From Nitrospiraceae bacterium (GTDB taxonomy: Bacteria; Nitrospirota; Nitrospiria; Nitrospirales; UBA2166), in assembly GCA_002726235.1 (NCBI GenBank), contig PBSN01000013.1, forward strand, positions 14,124 through 78,123: 64,000 nt of DNA, in the 5' to 3' direction. Position numbers and translations under genes: made by a program. Under the pieces are notes generated by a model. The model was not told where the DNA came from. It saw only the letters and a list, made by a program, of their open reading frames with translations, and ran no database searches. The stretch's first letter is position 1. Each line of letters begins with the position of its first letter. Below, piece by piece: positions 18,976 through 27,429 of the stretch.

Positions 18976-20085
18976 ATGTCGGATGCGATATGCGCTGTGC
19001 GCGAGGAGGCTGTTCTTCATGTTCTCCGAACCGTCCAAGACCCAGATCTTCATAAGGACATTGTCAGCCTCGGTTTCATCAAGAATCTAGCGATTGCAGG
19101 GACCAAAGTTAGTTTTGATGTTGAACTGACAACACCTGCTTGCCCGGTTAAAGAACAACTAAAACAGGAATGTTATGACAAGGTGCTGGCCTTGGATGGT
19201 GTGGCGGAAGTCGACATTTCAATGACCTCGAATGTTCGGGCGCGAGAGGTTCAGAGTTCGATTGCGATACCAGGAGTCAAAAACGTGCTTGCTGTCGCGA
19301 GTGGAAAAGGTGGCGTCGGGAAGTCAACGGCAAGCGTCAATATTGCGTTGGCGCTGCAGGCGACAGGAGCGCGTGTTGGGTTGCTGGACGCTGATATTTA
19401 TGGACCGAGCATTCCGACCATGCTGGGTATCGACGGCGCTCTTGAAAAGACAGCGGAGAATAAACTCGTCCCAAAAGAAAAGTTTGGGCTTCGTGTTATG
19501 TCGATGGGTTTTCTGGTCTCTGACGATGCTCCCGTGGTATGGCGTGGGCCAATGGTGCATGGCATCCTGCAACAATTCCTTGGCCAGGTGTTATGGAATG
19601 ACTTGGACTATCTCATTGTTGATATGCCCCCGGGGACGGGAGATGCGCAGTTGACCCTCACACAGTCAGCCCCTCTCGCTGGCGCGGTCATTATTACGAC
19701 TCCACAAGACGTCAGTTTGATTGATGCACGACGCGGTTTGAGGATGTTCGAACAGGTAAACGTTCCTGTGCTTGGCCTGATTGAGAACATGAGCTTTTTT
19801 GTCTGCCACACGTGTGATGAACGGCACGATATTTTTCGTCATGGTGGTGGCAAGAAGGTGAGTGAAGAGCTAAGAATTCCATTCCTTGGGGAGATTCCCA
19901 TTGATCCCAGCATTGTGCTTGGCGGAGATACGGGTGTGCCCATTGTGCAGCAGGCTCCAAGGTCTGCTGCAGCCAAGGCGTATCACTCAATTGCGTCAAA
20001 TATAGCCGCGGGATTGAGCATGGCTGCCATGGAGCTTATCGATCCTGCAGACCTGAAATTGCAATGGAAAACCACGTCTCAGTAG
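18976..20085 (+). CDS. mrp: Mrp/ApbC-type P-loop Fe-S cluster carrier
   Basis: A 369-residue ATPase that delivers Fe-S clusters. An N-terminal MIP18/DUF59 domain (residues 5-90, with TPACPVKEQL) is fused to a deviant-Walker ATPase (ASGKGGVGKST at about 112, then LLDADIYGPS). The C-X2-C pair that bridges the cluster in the dimer is in CHTCDE. This DUF59-Mrp fusion is common in bacteria. It is part of the nfu-mrp-DUF971 unit, and its end overlaps the next gene by 22 bp. Confidence 0.95.
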   Translation: MSDAICAVREEAVLHVLRTVQDPDLHKDIVSLGFIKNLAIAGTKVSFDVELTTPACPVKEQLKQECYDKVLALDGVAEVDISMTSNVRAREVQSSIAIPGVKNVLAVASGKGGVGKSTASVNIALALQATGARVGLLDADIYGPSIPTMLGIDGALEKTAENKLVPKEKFGLRVMSMGFLVSDDAPVVWRGPMVHGILQQFLGQVLWNDLDYLIVDMPPGTGDAQLTLTQSAPLAGAVIITTPQDVSLIDARRGLRMFEQVNVPVLGLIENMSFFVCHTCDERHDIFRHGGGKKVSEELRIPFLGEIPIDPSIVLGGDTGVPIVQQAPRSAAAKAYHSIASNIAAGLSMAAMELIDPADLKLQWKTTSQ

Positions 20086-20426
20086 TGACGGATCATCCTA
20101 TTGTGATCAACACGCTTCGACCTACCGGCATCCGCCAAATTGGTGAAAACGTATTAGGTATTACCTGGAATGATGGCCATGAAAGCCGTTATCCCGTCAA
20201 GGCACTACGAGAAGCGTGCGAATGTGCAGTTTGCATTGATGAATGGTCTGGAGAAAAGCGTATTGAGCCTGGCGCTATTCCTGAAGATGTGCATCCCCTA
20301 GAGATCAATCCTGTTGGTCTTTACGGTATCCGTATTGACTGGAGTGATGGGCATAACAGTGGTATTTATACCTTCCCGCATATTCGATCTTTATGTGCCT
20401 GTCTAACCTGCTCTGGATGTAAGTAG
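20064..20426 (+). CDS. DUF971 domain protein
   Basis: A 120-residue protein of the DUF971 family, related to the N-terminal domain of gamma-butyrobetaine hydroxylase. It shows ITWNDGHESRYPVKALREACECAVC, then YGIRIDWSDGHNSGIYTF and CACLTCSGC at the end. DUF971 genes commonly sit beside mrp and a link to Fe-S cluster targeting is suspected from that context. Six cysteines are present. The first ATG overlaps mrp by 22 bp; a GTG further in is also possible. Exact function unknown. Confidence 0.85.
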   Translation: MENHVSVVTDHPIVINTLRPTGIRQIGENVLGITWNDGHESRYPVKALREACECAVCIDEWSGEKRIEPGAIPEDVHPLEINPVGLYGIRIDWSDGHNSGIYTFPHIRSLCACLTCSGCK

Positions 20427-20481
20427 CGTGCTATTGGAACGCCGGTGGCAATCAAATGGAAAGTTCGTAGATGGTCAACGC

Positions 20482-20509
20482 TTGACATGTTGTTGAAGCT
20501 CTCTATAAT
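20482..20509 (+). promoter_or_regulatory. Strong sigma-70 promoter
   Basis: A perfect -35 TTGACA (20482-20487) and perfect -10 TATAAT (20504-20509) with 16-bp spacing. It lies about 120 bp before the RAM-domain gene, giving a leader of roughly 115 nt, and should drive that gene and the 30-aa bS22-like gene. Confidence 0.85.
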
Positions 20510-20629
20510 GCGCTCCTGTGAGATTTTGAGGTTTCGTGAATTGAGGCATGTTCCAAGCGGTGGGGCTGGTCTGCATTTGGGTAGTACAGGGCGGGATAGG
20601 TACTCATACTAGGCGCACAGGGACGATAG

Positions 20630-20869
20630 ATGTCAACGAGAGCGTATGTGCTTCTGAAGGTTAAAACGGGAAAAACGAAAGACGTTGTGAGGGCATTGAA
20701 CGCCGTATCCAGTGTAAAGCAGGTTCATCCATGTTTTGGCCAGCCCGATGTGTTTTGCTTTGTCGAAGTGCAAGATGAAAAAGGTCTTTCCGATCTTGTC
20801 ATACGGACGATCCACACGATCGACGGGGTTGACGAAACTGACACCCATATTGTGGCAGAGACGGCGTAA
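20630..20869 (+). CDS. Stand-alone Lrp/AsnC ligand-binding (RAM) domain protein
   Basis: A 79-residue protein consisting only of the RAM domain (AYVLLKVKTGKTKDVVRALN, then VQDEKGLSDLVIRTIHTIDGV), without the DNA-binding half of Lrp/AsnC regulators. Stand-alone RAM proteins form oligomers that bind amino acids or other small effectors; targets are unknown. It is transcribed from a consensus promoter and is followed 20 bp later by the bS22-like gene. Confidence 0.88.
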   Translation: MSTRAYVLLKVKTGKTKDVVRALNAVSSVKQVHPCFGQPDVFCFVEVQDEKGLSDLVIRTIHTIDGVDETDTHIVAETA

Positions 20870-20889
20870 GACCGGAAACGATTAATTAG

Positions 20890-20982
20890 ATGTCCAGTGT
20901 TGTAAAGAAGCGACGAAAGAAGATGCGCAAACACAAAGACCGAAAACTGAGAAAACGTATGAAGTTTCAACGGAGGAAGTAG
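20890..20982 (+). CDS. bS22/AURKAIP1-COX24-like mini ribosomal protein, 30 aa
   Basis: A 30-codon gene from ATG 20890 to TAG 20982. The product is almost entirely Lys and Arg, with SSVVKKRRKKMRKHKDRKLR then KRMKFQRRK. This matches the AURKAIP1/COX24 signature shared by mitochondrial mS38 and the mycobacterial small-subunit protein bS22 (whose sequence begins with a similar SVIKKRRKRM). Such proteins bind 16S rRNA near the decoding region. It lies directly after the RAM-domain gene. Confidence 0.85.
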   Translation: MSSVVKKRRKKMRKHKDRKLRKRMKFQRRK

Positions 20983-21089
20983 CCCCTCGTTCCTTCTGTT
21001 CTAAGATCCACTTCCTCCTTTGCTCCATTCTCACACAGAGAGATCACAGGCGACGGTCGGCTGAGCCTCCTTACTAAGGCCAAAGGGTC

Positions 21090-21170
21090 GTTGGTGTGCG
21101 TGGCGCACACGAAGTATGCGGGCATAACAACGGGGGGAATGCCCCTGGCAGCTGTTTTCAACAGCCCTGA
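21090..21170. repeat. Dispersed intergenic repeat, diverged copy 1
   Basis: The stretch contains GCGCACACGAAGTATGCGGGCATAACAACGG, abbreviated here as AAGTATGCGGGCATAACAAC, followed after a variable region by TTTTCAACAGCCCTG. The same order of motifs occurs at 27331-27425. It looks like a member of a mobile or REP-like repeat family used as gene spacers. Confidence 0.5.
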
Positions 21171-22400
21171 TTATTGAATGACCGCTAACACATCGACGAT
21201 GCCATCTCCATCAATATCGGTTCCGATGACATCTGGGGTGCTGTCGTTATTGTGGTCGAAAGAGTGGGTTTCATACGTCCCATCGCCGTCTTTGTCATGC
21301 GCTGTCTTCTCATGGCGACCGTTTTTGTCCGCGTCGCGAGCAATATAATCGGGCACGCCATCCTGATCCCCGTCGATAATCCACGCATCCACATATTTGT
21401 TTTGGTCAGAATCGATTCCAATGCGATCGATTACCCCATCGTCATTGGTATCAAATTGTTTCAGAATTCCATTCCTTCTCCAAGTGGTCAGCGTTTCCGC
21501 TGCCCACGATGTAATGTCGGGGATGTTCTCAGCCCGAGGTGAGGGGAGTACGTCAAGAAACGAAGTGATTGTGTCTGCTGGTATGGCATAGCTCTGAGAT
21601 GTTTCAGGGTCATAAAATGCCGCCACTCCGATCACGTCTCCGCGTTTGTTAAGGATTGGACCGCCAGGACTTCCAGAGACAGTTTGTGCATGAATCACCA
21701 TAGGCTGTGTATGTATTTGTGTGTGTCGAACGCGCTTGGAATATTCTTCTGACCAGGAAATGGTCGTGTTGATTTCGGTCACCGCCGTATCGCTATATAC
21801 CCATGCTTCCGGAGTGGGGAGTCCGATACTAAACACTTGGTCGCTAACGTGAACCTTCGATACGTCTCCAAATGCGACAGGATTCCTGTTGGCGGGTGGA
21901 TGGGGAAGGTGAAGAACAGCAAGGTCGTTCCCTGGGTTTGCCATGAACACATTGGCGGTAACAATCAAGTTTTTTCCTATATCCGCAATGCTCTTTGGCC
22001 GAAACACGGCAGCAATGGTTTTGGCCTCTTTGACGACGTGCCAATCCGTTAAAATTAATCCTCTCTCATCAATGATCAAGCCAATCCCGGTTCCATTGTC
22101 AGTTATGACATATACAACCGAGTCGACAGCATTCCCAAAGGCTTGTGCACCGGGACTCGTTTGATAGGGGTCATTAATCAGGTCAAGCCAAAAAGCTAGG
22201 ACCGCTTTTTCTGCGCGGGCAATAAATTCCACAGTTGGATCGCTTGGAGAAACAAAGCCTCGAACGGTGGCTGCGGATTTTTCCCAAAGAGATGGTACTG
22301 GGGATCCGGGCATGAATGACGTTGATTGGGCAAACGCCGACAACGCAGTGGCAATTAGAACGCAGACGGTGATCAGAATGTGAACTGACAGTATCGGCAT
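21171..22400 (-). CDS. Secreted trypsin-like serine protease with C-terminal calcium-binding repeats
   Basis: A 409-residue exported protease. The signal peptide is at residues 1-25 (ending SAFAQ), which fixes the start at ATG 22400. The trypsin-like domain has His in LTDWHVVKEA, Asp in GNDLAVLHL and Ser in SGSPGGPI. After about residue 310 come tandem Asp-rich loops (DTNDDGVIDRI, DGDQDGVPDYI, DADKNGRHEK, DIDGDGIVDVL) like dockerin/thrombospondin type 3 calcium sites. It is unlike the HtrA gene at 13470 because it has no PDZ domain. Calcium may stabilise the secreted enzyme. Substrate unknown. Confidence 0.88.
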   Translation of the reverse strand: MPILSVHILITVCVLIATALSAFAQSTSFMPGSPVPSLWEKSAATVRGFVSPSDPTVEFIARAEKAVLAFWLDLINDPYQTSPGAQAFGNAVDSVVYVITDNGTGIGLIIDERGLILTDWHVVKEAKTIAAVFRPKSIADIGKNLIVTANVFMANPGNDLAVLHLPHPPANRNPVAFGDVSKVHVSDQVFSIGLPTPEAWVYSDTAVTEINTTISWSEEYSKRVRHTQIHTQPMVIHAQTVSGSPGGPILNKRGDVIGVAAFYDPETSQSYAIPADTITSFLDVLPSPRAENIPDITSWAAETLTTWRRNGILKQFDTNDDGVIDRIGIDSDQNKYVDAWIIDGDQDGVPDYIARDADKNGRHEKTAHDKDGDGTYETHSFDHNNDSTPDVIGTDIDGDGIVDVLAVIQ

Positions 22401-22543
22401 GGGAGATAGCTTTGCGAATCTACTGTTGCGAGGGAGGGCCCCATGTGATTGTCCAGCATAACAATCCATTTCCTGCACTGTCAACGCGCAGAAACGCTTG
22501 CTTTGCGCGGTCGAATTGGTGTGGGCAGAGCGGCAAAAAAACG

Positions 22544-23113
22544 TCAGTGCATCAAGTGCTGACGCACTTGGAGGTAGCGGGACTCCTGCATATGGTCCAG
22601 CGTTGAGCGTACGTGGTCAAGTCCTACTACGCACAGCTCGAAGTTGTCAGAAAGTTTCTGCCATGCCGATGTATTGGCTTTTGGAGGGTGGTCTTTATAT
22701 TCAGCCGCGATTGAATAGGATCGTTTGCCTGTCCTGATGTAATCAATCAAGAAATCTCCGTGATGAATCATCCCTGATGATTTGATGCGGCGGAGGTGTT
22801 GCGGAAAGATTCCGCCCATGAACAGGGTAAAGTCACCAATGTGCTGGTGAACTTCTTGCTCTCGTTCGAAGGAGGAGGCCTCTAGGAGGACATCAGATTC
22901 ATATAACATTTCTATGACGGTTCCAACCTGGTCTCCGTTGCGATTGCGAATCGTGTACAACCGATCGATATCGATAAATTTTAACAGCAACTCACTGATG
23001 TAGGATGTGACATGCAAATCATCCCACCGGAGATAGTGCAGAAAACTACGTTCGACGAGTGATCTGAAGAGGTGTCTGAGCGGATGGTCGTTGGGAATCG
23101 AGGTGCTCATCAT
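22544..23113 (-). CDS. Conserved-looking hypothetical protein, 189 aa
   Basis: A soluble protein of about 189 residues with no signal or membrane segment. GGAGGG sits seven bases before ATG 23113, which I take as the start. There are mixed alpha/beta features and many His residues, but no family I recognise. It lies between the calcium-repeat protease and the DASS transporter on the same strand, with gaps of 143 and 219 bp, so is probably its own unit. Confidence 0.7.
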   Translation of the reverse strand: MMSTSIPNDHPLRHLFRSLVERSFLHYLRWDDLHVTSYISELLLKFIDIDRLYTIRNRNGDQVGTVIEMLYESDVLLEASSFEREQEVHQHIGDFTLFMGGIFPQHLRRIKSSGMIHHGDFLIDYIRTGKRSYSIAAEYKDHPPKANTSAWQKLSDNFELCVVGLDHVRSTLDHMQESRYLQVRQHLMH

Positions 23114-23332
23114 GTTCTGTCCCTCCACAAGTCACAACATGTCTCTCGTGCCGAATGATAATGGCGAGAATCCTTTCAACTTGTCAATGGCATATCACAT
23201 ATGTGAGGACGGCAGGCTACCCCCTCCCTGCATCGGTGTTCTCGGCTCGTTGTCGTGCGTATGTGCTTCGCGTACATTCTGTGCGCCAAATGTTCTGCGG
23301 TCTCGCGGGGCAAGTTTTTTTCAACATTCCTG

Positions 23333-25108
23333 TCAGGGTGGAAAGAAAAATGGAATTGTGACTGTCGCAAAGACCCACAGAACGAGATTTAAGGGCAAGC
23401 CTATTCGAACAAAATCTTTAAATGTGTACCCGCCAGGACCCAATACCATAAGATTAGTTTGATAGCTGATTGGTGTTGCAAAACATGAACTGGCACCAAA
23501 AATTATTGCGATCATGAGGGGTATTGGATTCATGCCCACTTCGGTTGCTACGCTTAGTGCTACAGGAACCATAAGGGCTGCCGTCGCGGTGTTCGAGAAA
23601 AATGCGGTAAAAACCATGGTGAGGAAGTATATTCCCCCAATGACAATCCATGGCTGTGTAGTGCCGATCACACCGAGGAAATGGGTAGCAATGTCGAATG
23701 CCAAGCCAGTCTTTATCATGGCCAGCCCAAGGGGAATTGTTCCAGCCATTAGGAGCAAGACTGACGTATCCATTGCCTGAGTCGCTTCAGATAATCTAAG
23801 GCATCGTGTGAGAAGCATGAGTGCGGCTCCGGATAGCGTAAGTGAGACAAGTGGGAACACGTTCAATGCAGCGAGAACTACGACTCCAACCATAATAGCT
23901 AGGGCAATAGGTGCTTTTTCCCGTTCAACCATGGCTTGTTGGATTTCTTCAACAACCATGACCCCGCCTGCTTCGCGAAGCCGAATGAGTCCATCGACGT
24001 CGGATTGAACCAGCAACACGTCTCCCACTTTCAGGCGTGTCTCGCGGATCAATAATCGATGTGGTCTCCCCAAACGTTCGATTCCAAGCACTTTTATCCC
24101 GTAAAGGCGGTTTAACCCGATTCGACTCAGCCGACGGCCGACATAGGGTGAGTTGGACAGGATCACGGCTTCAGCAAGGGTGTTGTCGCCAGGTTGTTGC
24201 TTGGTCGCTTCACCTTCCTGGATGGCAGGCGCAAGCACGACTCCCACGCTTGAAATTAGGGTGCGGATATTCATAGCAGTTCCATGAATGATTAGCGCGT
24301 CATCGGGTTTGATAATTGTGGTTGGGTCAATGGGCGACCGTAGCACTTCACGCTCTCTGATAATTTCAAGAATTGTTACCTCTGCCCCTTCTCCGAAGAC
24401 CGCTGAGATTGGTTGGCCGATCAAGGATGACTTCGCTTGCACAATGACTTCTGTGTCGAACGTTCCTCCCCGATCCTGCGTTGACTGCAAGATGACCGGC
24501 GTACGATTTGGAAGGAGTGTGTCACTAAGGAAGTACAGGTAGACGACGCCAATGCTGAGATTCAGAATCCCAAGCACTGAGAAATCAAAAATGCCAAACT
24601 CTGGACCCCCACTACGTTTGGAGAGATCGTTGACGAGGATGTTGGTACTCGTCCCAATCAGCGTGCAGGTGCCACCGAGAATTGCAAGGTAGTTGATGGG
24701 CATGAGTAGCTTAGACGGGCTGATTGTCAGGCGTCGGCAGACGGTGAGCGCAATCGGAATCATCATCATGACAATCGGCGTATTGTTCGCAAAGGCGCTC
24801 AGTGTTGGAATCAGAGCGGTGAGAAGGAGAAATAGCCTGTGCTGACTTTCCTTTGCATGGCGCAAGACGAATGTCACTGCCATGTCGAGGGCACCGGTAC
24901 GAATGAGTCCGGCGCTGAGAACGAACATTCCTGCTACCGTGACGGTTGCGGAACTTGAAAAACCTGAGATGGCCTCTTCTGGCGTCAGGAGGCCAGTGAT
25001 CGCGAGAGTCGCAATGATCAGGAGCGCAGTGACCTCTGTTCGAATGTGCTGAGTGATCAGGAGGGTGACTGCTATGAGGATCAGCAGGGAGAGGATAATT
25101 TCGTCCAT
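23333..25108 (-). CDS. SLC13/DASS-family anion permease with two RCK_C (TrkA-C) domains
   Basis: A 591-residue inner-membrane transporter. Two halves of about six helices flank a cytoplasmic segment with two TrkA-C domains (about residues 222-280 and 313-370). The SNT motifs typical of DASS carriers are present in FANNTPIVMM and FFSNTATAALMVP. Relatives carry sulfate, dicarboxylates or other anions with sodium; the TrkA-C domains suggest regulation by a nucleotide or ion. Given a strongly sulfur-oriented region at 59-64 kb, sulfate is one possible substrate, but this is a guess. Confidence 0.9.
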   Translation of the reverse strand: MDEIILSLLILIAVTLLITQHIRTEVTALLIIATLAITGLLTPEEAISGFSSSATVTVAGMFVLSAGLIRTGALDMAVTFVLRHAKESQHRLFLLLTALIPTLSAFANNTPIVMMMIPIALTVCRRLTISPSKLLMPINYLAILGGTCTLIGTSTNILVNDLSKRSGGPEFGIFDFSVLGILNLSIGVVYLYFLSDTLLPNRTPVILQSTQDRGGTFDTEVIVQAKSSLIGQPISAVFGEGAEVTILEIIREREVLRSPIDPTTIIKPDDALIIHGTAMNIRTLISSVGVVLAPAIQEGEATKQQPGDNTLAEAVILSNSPYVGRRLSRIGLNRLYGIKVLGIERLGRPHRLLIRETRLKVGDVLLVQSDVDGLIRLREAGGVMVVEEIQQAMVEREKAPIALAIMVGVVVLAALNVFPLVSLTLSGAALMLLTRCLRLSEATQAMDTSVLLLMAGTIPLGLAMIKTGLAFDIATHFLGVIGTTQPWIVIGGIYFLTMVFTAFFSNTATAALMVPVALSVATEVGMNPIPLMIAIIFGASSCFATPISYQTNLMVLGPGGYTFKDFVRIGLPLNLVLWVFATVTIPFFFPP

Positions 25109-25390
25109 CTAAGATGGGATCCTAAAACCGATGGCAACGATAGTACAGGCGCATAAATGGTACGGAAGCAACGATGTCTAACAGTCTACTGCACACCCAA
25201 ACAATGCCAGAAGATGTTCATGTTACATGGAAATACTCAACACGTCAGTTAAAACGCAGAATGCCCAAAAAGGTTGCAAGTCCATCGGCGCGCAGAGCGT
25301 AATGAGGTATGTGAAGGAGGGAACGCTTCTGGCGGATTTTTTTAACATCTTGTTAGGGCCGAACGTCAGACCGGACGTAGTCGCAATCCC

Positions 25391-25624
25391 TCAGAACTTA
25401 CTGAGCATACGGGAGATGAGGCGTGACCGTTCGATAATCGTGGTTTTTTCGGATTTTAGCATGTCGAGCTCAGTTTTGACCTTGAGAAACCCCTTATATG
25501 CCTCCTGCATTTCTAGATTGACGGTATAGAGGGCTCGATCGAGTTCTGCTGCCATCTGCATCAGCCGATCGTAGTTTTTTTCGAGATTGCCGGCCTCTTC
25601 AGAGGTCAGTGGTTGGACTGACAA
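25391..25624 (-). CDS. Small coiled-coil protein, 77 aa
   Basis: A 77-residue, highly charged helical protein with heptad-like spacing (LEKNYDRLMQMAAELDRALY). The start is TTG 25624 with GAGGAGG ten bases upstream. The stop codon of the preceding 86-aa gene overlaps that binding site region (ACATGAGGAGG), so the two are probably translated from one message. No recognised family. The 266-bp gap to the DASS gene start holds nothing I can name. Confidence 0.65.
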   Translation of the reverse strand: MSVQPLTSEEAGNLEKNYDRLMQMAAELDRALYTVNLEMQEAYKGFLKVKTELDMLKSEKTTIIERSRLISRMLSKF

Positions 25625-25639
25625 GATGCTAGATCCTCC

Positions 25640-25900
25640 TCATGTGGCTTGGTTGGAACAATGCCATCTGTTAATGACGTAAATGGTTTTCCCGCTCTTA
25701 TCTGTCGAAAGCGGACAAAACCCGTATCTCACGAGCATAGGATGGCACCGTATAGCGTCTGGCGATGTGATGTCAAGGCACCGTATTTGAGTATTTGAGA
25801 GAGGCGAGAGGATTGTCGCTCCATTCTTCACATTCATACGCACGCAACAAGTAATGGGTTGAGTGCTCCGGCTAGCAGGCACAGAGAAGTCAGTAGCCAC
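25640..25900 (-). CDS. Small cysteine-containing hypothetical protein, 86 aa
   Basis: An 86-residue frame starting at GTG 25900 with AGGAG five bases upstream, which is good support for translation. It contains five cysteines (CC, RC, RC, FC, HC region) and ends WHCSNQAT. No family recognised. Its stop lies 15 bp before the 77-aa coiled-coil gene. The pair forms a small minus-strand operon divergent from the aminotransferase gene. Confidence 0.5.
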   Translation of the reverse strand: MATDFSVPASRSTQPITCCVRMNVKNGATILSPLSNTQIRCLDITSPDAIRCHPMLVRYGFCPLSTDKSGKTIYVINRWHCSNQAT

Positions 25901-26012
25901 TTCTTCTCCTGAATTTGAGCATCTCAGGCATGTTTATAAATTGACAACTTCTAGGACTTCTCCTACAATCGCGTACGCGTTTTTCTATTAACTAGAGTAG
26001 GCTAACATCGCG

Positions 26013-27188
26013 ATGAAACAGGGTTTTCACCGAATTAACAGGCTTCCCCCGTATGTTTTTGCGGAGGTGACAGCGCTTAAGCTTGAGGCGCGACACCAAG
26101 GGGAGGATATCATAGATTTTGGGATGGGAAATCCGGATATGCCCACTCCGCAACCGATTGTTGATAAGTTGGTCGAAGCGGCGAAAAATCCCAGAAATAT
26201 GAGATACTCGGCATCTCGAGGCATTACCAAGCTGCGTGCTGCGATTGCCGCGCGGTACAAGCGAAAATATGGCGTCGACCTTGATCCAGAGACGGAGACG
26301 ATCGCAACTATTGGATCAAAAGACGGCATTGCGCACCTTGTGTTGGCTCTCGTGGGGCCAGGGGATGCGGTGTTAGCTCCGACCCCCACGTACCCTATTC
26401 ATCTCTACAGCGTCATTATCGCTGGCGCAGAAGTCCGCGGGGTGCCGTTGCGGGAAGGGGAGGATTTTTTCGAGGCGATTACCGTTGCCTATCGCCAGAC
26501 CCTTCCGCGACCGAGATTGTTAATTCTCAACTTTCCGCATAATCCAACAACTCAGACTGCCGACCTCGAATTTTTCAAAAAAATTGTCGCATTTGCAAAA
26601 GCGAATGACATCATGGTTATGCATGATCTGGCTTATGCCGATTTGGTATTTGATGGTTACCGTGCGCCAAGCTTTTTAGAGGTTGATGGAGCGAAGGACG
26701 TTGGGGTTGAGTTTTTTACCCTCTCAAAAAGTTATGCGATGCCCGGATGGCGTGTTGGCTTTTGCGTAGGCAATCGTGACATCGTTGGCGCGCTGGCGAA
26801 AATAAAGAGCTACCTAGACTACGGCATCTTTCAGCCAATCCAAATCGCGAGTATTCTCGCGTTGAATGAACAGGAGGAGTCCGTGACAGATATTGTCTCG
26901 ACGTATCGATCGCGGCGCGATGTGTTGGTGGATGGACTCAACCGGATTGGCTGGCCGGTCCATCGGCCTCTTGCGACAATGTTTGTATGGGCTAGGATTC
27001 CTGATCGATTTCGCTCGATGGGTTCCCTCGCCTTTTCAAAGATGCTTCTGCATGACGCAAAGGTTGCAGTGTCTCCGGGTATCGGGTTTGGAGAATATGG
27101 CGACGAACATGTCCGGTTTGCGCTGGTGGAGAACGAACATCGAACTCGTCAAGCCATTCGATGTATCAAACAAACATTGACCGTGTGA
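26013..27188 (+). CDS. alaC: Pyridoxal-phosphate aminotransferase, AlaC-like
   Basis: A 391-residue fold-type I class I/II aminotransferase, closest in pattern to glutamate-pyruvate transaminase AlaC. The PLP Lys is in [14 protein letters not shown], and other PLP contacts are NFPHNPTTQ and [11 protein letters not shown]. It probably makes alanine from pyruvate and glutamate. It precedes hom, thrC and lysC on the same strand, but a 240-bp repeat-bearing gap separates it from hom. The neighbouring set suggests it serves amino-acid biosynthesis. Confidence 0.9.
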   Translation: MKQGFHRINRLPPYVFAEVTALKLEARHQGEDIIDFGMGNPDMPTPQPIVDKLVEAAKNPRNMRYSASRGITKLRAAIAARYKRKYGVDLDPETETIATIGSKDGIAHLVLALVGPGDAVLAPTPTYPIHLYSVIIAGAEVRGVPLREGEDFFEAITVAYRQTLPRPRLLILNFPHNPTTQTADLEFFKKIVAFAKANDIMVMHDLAYADLVFDGYRAPSFLEVDGAKDVGVEFFTLSKSYAMPGWRVGFCVGNRDIVGALAKIKSYLDYGIFQPIQIASILALNEQEESVTDIVSTYRSRRDVLVDGLNRIGWPVHRPLATMFVWARIPDRFRSMGSLAFSKMLLHDAKVAVSPGIGFGEYGDEHVRFALVENEHRTRQAIRCIKQTLTV

Positions 27189-27330
27189 GCACTTAGAGCC
27201 TTTTCGCATGCCGTGATGGGGGAGTGTTGAAAAACGTACAAATGTTCAGAAGCCTGGCATGGCACATGAAAAGCGAAACACCCCGGGTGAATGGCAAGGT
27301 GGTTAAAAAGACTTATTTGGTCGAGTCGCA

Positions 27331-27426
27331 GACCTGTTTGGCGTACGGAGTGTATGCGGAGTACGTAGGCATGACAACGGACCGAGAGCGACGCTAGGTA
27401 CCTTTTTCAATAGACTGTTAGATAGC
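27331..27426. repeat. Dispersed intergenic repeat, diverged copy 2
   Basis: Within the alaC-hom gap the sequence GCGGAGTACGTAGGCATGAC, then AACGG, a variable part and TTTTTCAATAGACTGTTAG follows the same plan as 21090-21170. It ends just before the hom start, so may shape the leader of that operon. Confidence 0.5.
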
Positions 27427-27429
27427 GTG

